This document shows positions 19,740-27,879 of a DNA stretch of 27,879 nt, piece after piece. Each line of letters begins with the position of its first letter. Position 1 is the stretch's first letter. The notes under the pieces were generated by a model. It saw only the letters and a program-made list of their open reading frames with translations. It was not told the DNA's origin and did not search any database. The position numbers and the translations under genes were made by a program. The stretch is from contig MNCI01036546.1 in NCBI GenBank assembly GCA_015680685.1, forward strand, positions 1,392 through 29,270. The letters are read 5' to 3'. Source of the stretch: Gnetum montanum (lineage: Eukaryota > Streptophyta > Gnetopsida > Gnetales > Gnetaceae).

Positions 19740-21676
19740 ATGGCTTCTTCTCATAAACTCAACTCACCTAGGAATAACACGGAAGACAGTCAACACCAGC
19801 CAAGTCCTAAATAGTACAAGATATTTTATACTCATCCTGATGAGTATATTCCTGACTTTACCTTTATCCTCCATCAAGATGATCAACTAAGATGGAGAGA
19901 CCTGCAAGGTAACATTGTGTTACCCCCGGATCGATCTGTTCTGAACATGCTTTTCCGTGCCTTGGCACAGATTAGCATGCAGGACTTATTCGCTAAATAC
20001 TTTGCTGAGGACCTCGATATAAGGGATTATCATCCCACAGATGTGCAATGTAGAAGGGACGAAAGGCAGCAGAGCCAACACAACTTGTTGAAGGACAAGG
20101 TTCCACATGTCCTTAGTGAAATAGGAGACGAAGAAACCCTCATAGCAGGTTTCTTAGAAAATGATGTTCCCCCTCCTCACAATGGTGAAGAGGTTAGGCA
20201 TCAGGGCCTTCGATCAACTGTACATGCTACAGGCTCTGATTCCTGTGAACACCAACTGTTCACGGTAGGAACAATCACTCACACTAAGGACGGACACTTA
20301 GATCGTTATAACGATTGGGGCCGAAGCAGCTGAAGAGAAGGTAAGAGACATCACCGTGGTGATGAATCCCCTTCCTCTTCTCCTTCATCTCACCATTCAC
20401 ACTCTCCTTCCACATCCAAGTGCAACCATCATGAGCACAACGAAGAGGGTAAAAGTAGAGTAGATGAAAGACCTCGACAAGAAGATCAAGAGGAGTTAGG
20501 ACAAGGGCAGAGATGTAGGGAGAGTAGGGAACCACCACGTAGACATCACAGATGTCATGATGGAGATGATCATGATGAGCCTCTACTCATAACCTAAAGC
20601 ATGCTCAATATCACAAAGGCAGTTAGGATCCCCACAAGGCATCTAAAAGATAGCAGGATTAAGTGTTTGGACATAAATAATATCCCACATTTTGAAGGGG
20701 GATACAACGTTGATCCTCAACACCATTTACAGGCATTCCACGATGCCTGTGCCTTGCAGAACATTGATAATGAGTGGAAAAAACTTAAGTTGTTCCCAAG
20801 GACACTCATAAAGGAAGCAGAGAGCTAGTACCGGTCCTTAGAACCGGAAACCATCAGGAGGCAGAGTACGATGCTAGAATTGTTCAATGAAAAGTATCAA
20901 ACGTACTCCAGAGTGTCCAATTTGCATAAGCAGATCCAAGGTTGGAAGCAAGGTACACATGAACCCCTGGATGCTGCCATGGCCCGTTACTACACATTGT
21001 TACATCGTTGCCCAGGCCATGGATACGCTAAACAGGATCAACTTTGTCACATCGTGGATGGGCTAAGGAATGAAACAAGAAGGACTCTTGGGACTTACGC
21101 CCAAGGGAGACTCACCAAACTTAGAGCCCATGAAGTTGAGAGTTTGTTGGAACAAGTAGCACAAGAAGAGGGTGAGCTACGTAAGAGGGAAAGTACAGAA
21201 GAGTACAACCATGACCCTCCCTTCGCAAGAAGGGAGTAAAATTTTGTGATGAAGAGGATGAGTCACCAATCGAAGAGTTGGTGAATCGGAAAACTTTGCT
21301 GATCCAGAAATTAACAACTGAGGTATCGGCCAAAGTAAACCAAATGTGGGATTCCTTAGACTCCAGGATAGAAACAATTTTGAAAATTGTAGAAGAGTCT
21401 AAGGTAGAACTAAGTAGTGACAAAGGAAAAACCAAGCAGAGAAATGTAAGCCCTGCACATTACAAGGGTAAGGGGAAAAATCCTATCTCCGATGAGGCTG
21501 AAAATTCTGATACAAACAATGATGGTGGATGTGAGGTCTGCTACTATGACCATCCGAAGGGATGTTGCCCAATTATCTCACATCTGCAGGAGTCTGGGAT
21601 GTATGCATTAAATCCAAGACTTAATCAACGGCAAACACCCCAAAGGTTACCTTATCCACAAGGTAACCCAAGGTAG
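19740..21676 (+). pseudogene. Element C gag
   Basis: Starts at ATG 19740 (MASSHKLN), about 120 bp behind the primer-binding site. One frame runs to 21239 with stops at 19812, 20334, 20595 and 20826, then shifts by one base near 21225-21240 and continues to 21676. An Arg/His/Ser-rich acidic-basic stretch lies at 20340-20590. The gag domain (about 20600-21240) shows DPQHHLQAFHDAC, KLKLFPRTL, an AES-stop-Y site where tryptophan is usual (20826), and RYYTLLHRCPGHGY, as in Athila-type gag. A cysteine/histidine block CEVCYYDHPKGCC lies near 21530-21565. Not functional as it stands. Confidence 0.85.
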
Positions 21677-22239
21677 TTCCACCAACCCTTAACATATTAT
21701 CCAAGTGGAACGCCTCCACAACCCATCGAACAACATCAGCAATAGCAATACCCACAGTCATAGGGGATGCCACCGCCATCACATCAGTACCCTTACTGGA
21801 AGCCTGATCCTTACAGTTATTATGTGCAGCAGTCAGTTTCTCCAAGTGACTCTATGAGTCACGTAACTCCCAACCATGACTACCAGGTTCGGGAGTACTC
21901 CGAAGGACTCCTTCTCCTCCGGGAAATGCTCCATTCCCATGATACCCTCCTAATCCATCCACGCCTCTTCCACCACAAGTAGTTCCCGTAACACCTCCTA
22001 CTCTAACAATCCAAGGGGAACTTCCTCCTCAACCGCAGCAACATCATGCTACGAGAGCTGTAAATATCCAATTTGCTGCTGGTTCTTACAATTGTAAAAA
22101 GAGAAGACCTTACTTCAGAACCAAAATCCTAGACAAACTCTCGCAACAACAAACGGTTGAGTATGTATATAGGCCTCTAACCACTAACGCTTTAGAGAAC
22201 CCTTCAGTCCAACAACTAAGTATGCAAACGGTTATGTAA
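21677..22239 (+). pseudogene. Element C gag-protease linker, P/Q/Y-rich
   Basis: Low-complexity coding sequence rich in Pro, Gln, Tyr and Ser (for example QYPYWKPDPYSYY near 21785), with several TAG stops and at least one frameshift around 21900-22240. Element A carries the homologous stretch at 1-550. Confidence 0.65.
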
Positions 22240-23052
22240 ACACATACTGTAACTGACTGGATAAAGGTGGGCCACCTTCCTAGGAAACTATTTGACCCTG
22301 GGAGCCCCTTAATTCATTTACAGATCATCGGAAATGCACCACATCGAGCTTTTCTTGACTCAGGTTCTAGGGTCAACCTAATTTCATGAAAGATGTACCA
22401 AGCCTAGAACCTGCCTCAACTCAAGAAGAGTAACATACAACTGGAGCTAGCTAACCAGTCCATCACCATTCCCTTAGGATTGGTGGAGGACATCATCACC
22501 ACTATGTGTGGGTGGTCGTATCCAGCTGATTTCCTAGTGATTGAGGTCAACAACGAAAGGGGCTTCCCAATTATAATGGGAAGGCCATGGCTAAGTACCG
22601 TAGATGCGTACCTAGGTATTCGTGATCTTTCCTTGCAAATTTCTAAGATGAACCTTTACAGAAAGATCGAGAAGAAGAAAGTTCCATGCATCACATACAG
22701 TGATTTATCGGGTGATGACATGGAGGATATGTCTCCATGTGAGAGGTGTGCCCTTGAAACTAAAACACAAAGATGCCTATATGTAGTAACCACACAACTT
22801 GTAGTGGATACCCCGTGGTTGACAGCTACTCGAAGGAGCAAGCAAATATGCATGGAACTAACTGAGGAGATAACTCATGCCAACAACCGTGGCATAGACA
22901 CATTGGAACATGAGCGTCGCCAACTTCCACCCCTCAACCTAAGAACATCAGTAGGGAGAAGTTGGGCACTGTTAAGAAATTCAAATAGGCGCTCATTATT
23001 TTGGATCTCTCCCTTCCAACTCAGTCATGGGGGAGATGGCCACCTATGCTAA
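22240..23052 (+). pseudogene. Element C protease
   Basis: Retropepsin-like domain in one frame. The active-site block AFLDSG is near 22350-22368 and the second block IIMGRPWL near 22570-22595. A Cys/His-poor C-terminal tail ends at TAG 23050. Two stops, TGA 22387 and TAG 22405, lie just behind the active site; element A has CGA (712) and TGG (730) there. No RT follows: after the stop the sequence turns T-rich and non-coding. Elsewhere in Ty3/gypsy elements RT would begin within a few hundred bases. Confidence 0.8.
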
Positions 23053-25016
23053 TCAAATGGGGCCCTCAGTTTTTTTTCAGTTTTTGTTTTACATATTTTT
23101 ATTTTACACATTTTTGTTTTACATTTTTTTGTTTTACAAATTTCTTTAACTTTTCTTGTTTTTGTTTTACAACATTGTTATACTTTTCTATTTTGTGTGT
23201 CTGTGTGTGTGATCCACCCTATATGTTTGTCCCATAATAAGTTTTCAGGCCGATGGTATGAACTGTTTTTCATTAATTACTAATGTTTGGCTTTTACCTT
23301 TAAGTTACAATGTTGACACTAAGGTATGTTCTTTTGATATGGCAGGCAATGAGTTCACTTCATCCATCCATCCATCAAGTCTATGGTTTCTCTTGGCTTG
23401 GTGATGTACAATTTCCCTTCTTAATAAGAACTTTAACAAATCGGTGACTGGGTACTTCTCAAACTAAGGAAGGACTCAAGGTTTGAAAAGGGTGTGACTT
23501 CAAAGGAACTTGATGCATTTGTGTTGGCCATTTGCTTGGGTGCTTGGATGTTTTCTTCTTAAGTTCTCTTGCCATTCTGATGTTACGCATTCTTCGGAAG
23601 CTGAGACAATAAAAATAAGAAGTCCTTTCATGGTGTGGTCCCCACGCATAAAAATACAAAACACAAAAAACAAAAAAAAAACAAAAAAAAAGAAAAGAAA
23701 AAAGAAAAGTGAGGATTCAAAGCACATCCCTTAGACGAAATAACTTTGGGCTACAAGCACTGATTATGGAACCAATGTGTTCCCTCTAACTAAGGCCCTT
23801 CTTGTTTCCCATTCTCTCCTTTGTTTCGTTGGAATAGTGGTGGCTTTTGGAGATACATTCTTGTTACTCCTGTGGATGGTTTGACTCAGTGTATTGATGC
23901 GAAGTCACTGGATGTGGTTGGTTTGAGGCCAGAGTTGGAATGAGATCTGCCAAGTCACATTAATCATGTAACACATAAGGGGCTTTACACCACCTTGTCC
24001 TTGGGATTCCATTCCATCCTCTTCTCTCCACCCTTCTCTCCACTGTTCACCTCATTGCCAGTTGTATCATTAGTGTATATCTTTGTAGATACATTGTTTT
24101 CTTTTTGGTAAATTCTTTTGGTTAAGACTTTAACTCTTGTTCCAAAGGACATTCCCAGAGCCTACAGACTCTTTGAATGTGGGATTGTAAGGGCACTAAG
24201 GGCATGAGCCTGCTTTGGGGAGGACCCACTGACATTCCTATTTGGAACCTTAGTTAAATTCTTTCCCTTAACATTTTGCAATTAATTTTTCTTTTGTTCA
24301 TTTCCATCTTGACATCTCTTTTATCGATATCCTAGTTGTCCATTTTTATTTTTATTTCTTTTTCTTACTCCTTTTTTTTCTCCATTCTAATGCTACAGGA
24401 GGTTCACAATTAGTCATGGGGGTACGGGGCCTAATTTTTCGATTTTTCTCCTAAGCCCCAAATTTTTTCGTTTTTCTTCCTAACCCCTACACCTTAGGTA
24501 GTCATCACTTATATATTCCTAGATCCATATCAGCCATACCACAACCCAGCCAATGGACTTACACCAAAGCAAGGTATAATCACATTGAAATTCATTTACC
24601 CTTACTAATATAAAACTGTGTTGTGTGTGCAGATGGTGGACATGTAGATAACGGATTGGATCTGGAGCAAACACTTGGAGTGGAGCAGAACTGAAGCAGC
24701 TATGCAAGGAGCAAGATTGATGATGTGCTTACAGATGGACAATGAACGGTGCAATCTAGGCATTGGCAGCAACAAGACTTCTTCTCTCTTCTTCTCTTCT
24801 CTTCTCTCTCCTCTTTTCTCTCAACTGCCAAATGTGGCCTGATGTCAATGTAATAAGGTGTTCACCCTTGTTGTCATGAATACCAGTTTTGTCAAGTCTT
24901 GTAATAATGATCCATTCACATGTCATCTCATTAGTTCCATTCCCCTAATAATCCCATACCTACCTGATATCATTGTAAAGAACTCAAGGACGAGTTTTCA
25001 TTCAGCCATGGGGTTA
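23053..25016 (+). other. Element C 3' non-coding region
   Basis: About 2 kb without a gene. It begins with a T-rich stretch (23065-23170, repeated TTTTGTTTTACA), then an A-rich run (23645-23710) expanded compared with element A, a pyrimidine tract (24780-24830) and the segment 24171-24635 that element A lacks. CAGYCATGGGG occurs at 23022, 24411 (TAGTCATGGGG) and 25003. The last copy stands at the polypurine-tract position just before the 3' LTR. Confidence 0.7.
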
Positions 25017-25855
25017 TGATGGGACGCGATATCACGTCCAGCCATCAAATCTATAAATATGAGATGGCACTCCCTTCATTTGACATCCTAGGCATAAAGT
25101 AGGGAAACTATGGAAGTTTGATCACTCCAGAGATAGATTAATTTCGATGTGCCCACAGTAGGAGTCCCCAAGTGAACGAATCTTTATTCGAGCAGCTTTG
25201 TACTTAAACGCAAGTTGTGTACGGCAATAAAGACGAGCTTTGTGGATAAACCTTGCAGTACATGGATAGGTTTTATTACTTGTTATTTATTACTTGTTGT
25301 TAGTGCGGTATGAGTACGACTTGATTACGAGCATCTACGGATGTGTACAACTAGTTAAGGAATCAACTACTCGTCGCAACGCGGTATGAGTACGACTTGA
25401 TTATGAGCATTGACAAATGTGTACAGCTAATCAAGGAATCGGCTACTCATCGCAATTAGGCTAGATCATGGGATAAGTACGACTTGGCTACGAGCACTTA
25501 CAAGTGTGTATGGCTAGTCAAGGAATCAGCTGCTTATCACACGTAGGCTAGAGATGCTAGTTAGGTGCCTTAGTACGACCACTTCGAGCACGTGCGTTAC
25601 GTGTGGTGATCCCAGTAATGATTAGCGTTTGGTAGCCATAGTTGCATAGTTCAGGGTGTGTACGGTAAGTGGGAACAGATGCTAATGCTAGTTAATTTAG
25701 ACTTAGGTCCTTAGTTAGAGTTAGTTAGTTTCTCAACCCTTTAGCCTTTAGCATAGGAGAAAAGNTTTAGGCATTTAGTCTACGGAGTTCGACCGGATCG
25801 CGCGTGCTATGCTCGTTTCGTATGGTTGAGTATAGGGGTACCTCACCACTCATCA
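25017..25855 (+). repeat. Element C 3' LTR
   Basis: Begins TGATGGGACG and ends CTCATCA. Compared with the 5' LTR it lacks about 50 bp of U3 between two ACGCGATAT copies. It also lacks about 115 bp at N 25765, where the 5' LTR has 19390-19505; the latter is best read as a collapsed assembly gap. Confidence 0.9.
25765..25765. other. Collapsed gap in element C 3' LTR
   Basis: A single N stands where the other LTR has about 115 extra bases (roughly 19391-19505), so N marks missing sequence here and not one unknown base. Confidence 0.8.
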
Positions 25856-25860
25856 AGGCC
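25856..25860. repeat. Target-site duplication AGGCC of element C, right copy
   Basis: Directly behind CTCATCA; pairs with 18598-18602. The following GGACTTGGAATGAG continues element A. Confidence 0.9.
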
Positions 25861-26474
25861 GGACTTGGAATGAGATCTACCAAGTCACATTAATCATTAC
25901 ATACACAAGGGGTTGTACATCACCTTGTTCTTGAGACTCCATTCCATTCTCCTCTTTCCATCATTCTTCCTCCATTGTTCACCTCATTGCCGGTTCTATC
26001 ATTAGTGTATATTTTGGTTGACAGATTCTTTTCTTTTTGGTAAATTCTTGTGGTTAAGACTTTAACTCTTGTTCCAAATGACATTACCAGAGCCTACAAA
26101 CTCTAGGAATCATGCAACAATGGATTGGATCTAGAAGGAACACTTGAAATGGAACGGTGCTAAAGTAGCTATGTAAGGAGCAAGATCGATGATGCACTTA
26201 TGGATGAACAACAAAAGGTGCAATCTTAGCATTGGTAGCAACAAAACTTATTTCTCTCTCTCTCTTCTCTTTCAGCTACCAAATAAGGCCTGATGTCAAA
26301 TGTATAAAGTGTTCACTCTTGTTATTGTGAGCACCAGTTTTGTCATGTTTTGTAATGATGATCCGTTCACATGTCGTCCCATTCACCATTAGTTCCATTC
26401 AAGTTGATAATCCCATACCTTCCCAATATTTTGTAAGGAACTTAAGGATGAGTTTTTATTCAGTCATGGGGATA
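25861..26474 (+). mobile_element. Element A internal non-coding region, last part
   Basis: Colinear with about 23938-24170 and then about 24636-25016 of element C; the 465 bp between are absent here. No gene. It ends in CAGTCATGGGGATA, the polypurine-tract position before the LTR. Confidence 0.8.
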
Positions 26475-27296
26475 TGATAGAACACAATATTGCATGGGCC
26501 GCGATATCATACACGATATTGCGTCTTTCCTACGATATCGCGTATGCGATATCGTAGTCCATTTCCATTTCTATAAATAAGAAGCAGCTCTCCCTTGTTT
26601 TACATGATAGATCTAAACCCTTAGTGAAACTCTGGTAGTTTTACCTCTCCAGATATAGAATAATTTCCATGTGCCCATAGTAGGAGTTCCAAAGTGAACA
26701 GATCTTTATTTGTGCAAATATTGCACCTGAGCATATGTTTATGTACGAAAATAAAGATGAACTTTTGGATAAACCTTGTAGTGCATGGACTAAGCTAAAT
26801 AGGACTTTAATTACTGTTATTTATTGTTCATTTTTTAAATGCTTTATTAGTTAATTAATTCTCTCTCAACCCTTCTCCCATAGTTAAGTGCATTCAATAC
26901 GACTGCTTCGAGCACGTGCGTTACGCTTGGTAATCCTAGCAATGAATAGCGTTTGGTAATCCCAGAAGGTTGCATTGGCTCAGTGTGTGAACGGCAAGTG
27001 GGAACAGATACTGATGATAGGTTAATTAAGACTTAGTTAGTTAAAGTTATTTAATTAGTCTCTTCACCTTTTCCCCCATTAGCATAGGCAATAAAACATA
27101 AAAGACATAAAAATCACATACCTCAGACTTACTTAACCATACAATCGTGACAAATACAAGTCTGGGAAGACAACGAACGATTAACCTTAAGTGTTCCATA
27201 AGGCGTGTAGGCACTTAGTCTATGGAATTCGACCGAATCACGCGTGTAATGCTTGTATTCGTATGGTTGAGTGTAGGGGTACCTTGCCACTCATCA
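26475..27296 (+). repeat. Element A 3' LTR
   Basis: Begins TGATAGAACA, ends CTCATCA, 822 bp. It shares with the C LTRs the TATA box (26572-26579), the block GTGCCC.TAGTAGGAG, an AATAAA about 180 bp downstream and the last 300 bp, but lacks the U5 tandem repeat. U3 contains a perfect 12-bp palindrome arm pair (26530-26557). The 5' LTR is outside the window. Confidence 0.88.
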
Positions 27297-27879
27297 GCAC
27301 TTATTCTAATTATTAGAGTAGTTACTCTAATTATTAGAGTAGTTGCTCCCAAGCCTATAAATATAGTTCCCAGGTACATAATTGGAAGAAGTCTTTTAGG
27401 AAGTCTTTTAGTAATCAAGTAGCAAAACCCTTGTAGTTTGTTTCAAAGTTAGAGTATTTTCCAAGTGCCCGTAGTAGGAGGTCTAAGTGTGGATGGATCT
27501 TTATTCGAGCGTTGTGTACCTAAGCATACCTTGTGTATGACAATAAAGACGAGCTCCTTAATTCATCCTTGCAGCACTTGAGATTTATTTTCTTACGCAT
27601 TTATTTTATTTTATTTTATGAACTTTACATTTCTGTTACTAGCATAAAAATTCATTTTTATCGATTAAGCAAATTGTTAAATTACATAAGCACGACCACT
27701 TTGAGCATGCGTGTAATGCTTTGTAACCCAGTAACAATTAACGTTTGGTAATCCTAGTAATGTTGCACTGGTTTAGGATGTGTACAGAAAGTGGGAACAG
27801 ATGCTTGTGTTAGGATTAGTTAGAACTTAGTTAATAGTTATTAAGTTGAATTAGTCACTTAGTTACCTCTTTCCTTCCC
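27297..27879 (+). repeat. Element D: partial LTR of a third related family
   Basis: Not alignable to A and C over the first 60 bp. It then has TATAAATA at 27356, CAAGTGCCCGTAGTAGGAG near 27460, TTATTCGAGC, and AATAAAGACGAG at 27542, followed by GTGTACAGAAAGTGGGAACAG-like sequence near 27779. All of these are in the same order as in the LTRs of A and C. It runs off the window, and its beginning is replaced by element A, so A probably inserted into D. Confidence 0.7.
27305..27346. repeat. Tandem 21-bp palindromic repeat in element D
   Basis: Two copies of TCTAATTATTAGAGTAGTTRC, each containing the near-palindrome CTAAT-T-ATTAG. Located 10-50 bp upstream of the TATA box of element D. Confidence 0.8.

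Larger units (their letters stand above)
18603..25855 (+). mobile_element. Element C: gag-protease LTR retrotransposon without pol
   Basis: This element has LTRs at 18603-19602 and 25017-25855, an AGGCC target duplication, an Athila-like primer-binding site, a gag-protease gene (19740-23052), then 2 kb without coding sequence. RT, RNase H and integrase are absent. It fits the class of non-autonomous elements that keep gag only (TR-GAG-like), here with a protease as well. It is inserted in element A, a relative with the same internal organisation. In about 208 aligned LTR bases I count about 17 differences, so it is not a very young insertion. Confidence 0.9.

Noticed and set aside
23053-25016. 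Envelope-like gene in element C, as in some Athila elements
   Set aside because: No frame over about 75 codons, no signal peptide or membrane-segment pattern outside low-complexity T-rich DNA.

Overview
The window is plant nuclear DNA from a repeat-rich, probably large genome. It shows no ordinary host gene, tRNA, rRNA or CRISPR array. Essentially all of it can be assigned to nested Ty3/gypsy-type LTR retrotransposons. Plant origin rests on the lineages (a Tat-type element with two RNase H domains; an Athila-like tRNA-Asp-type primer-binding site) and on decay dominated by C-to-T/G-to-A changes, as expected for methylated DNA. The species cannot be named.

Layout. Four elements are stacked, here called A to D. 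D is a partial LTR at 27297-27879. A is a gag-protease element without pol, whose 5' part lies left of the window. Its pieces are 1-1021, about 99 bp seen inverted at 17478-17576, 17840-18602, 25856-26474, and its 3' LTR at 26475-27296. B is a Tat-lineage element of about 16.6 kb on the minus strand (1022 to about 17.5 kb, target duplication CATCA). It is inserted into the protease gene of A. C (18603-25855, target duplication AGGCC) is a younger relative of A inserted into A's 3' non-coding region.

Element B reads right to left: 5' LTR, primer-binding site, gag, protease, a 4.25-kb insert, RT, RNase H, second (archaeal-type) RNase H, integrase, a minisatellite, an unassigned 3' region, polypurine tract, 3' LTR. 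The pol part (7697-4218) is one frame of 1160 codons with seven premature stops and no frameshift. The gag-protease part is one frame with two single-base homopolymer frameshifts. All copies look dead.

The most interesting object is the insert between protease and RT of B. On the opposite (+) strand, 8111-11327 reads as a six-exon gene. All five GT-AG introns keep reading phase, and the product has a degenerate FCP1-like region. The same insert is bracketed on the minus strand by a phase-compatible splice donor (11947) and a good acceptor (7698). It may therefore be an intron of the retrotransposon that carries an antisense, intron-containing gene.

Elements A and C share a colinear internal region with gag and protease but no RT, RNase H or integrase. 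Lack of pol is therefore a family trait, and these elements would depend on a partner for reverse transcription.

Assembly quality matters here. Single Ns at 8963, 17477, 17839 and 25765 behave at least partly as collapsed gaps, and the contig 17478-17838 is placed in the wrong orientation.
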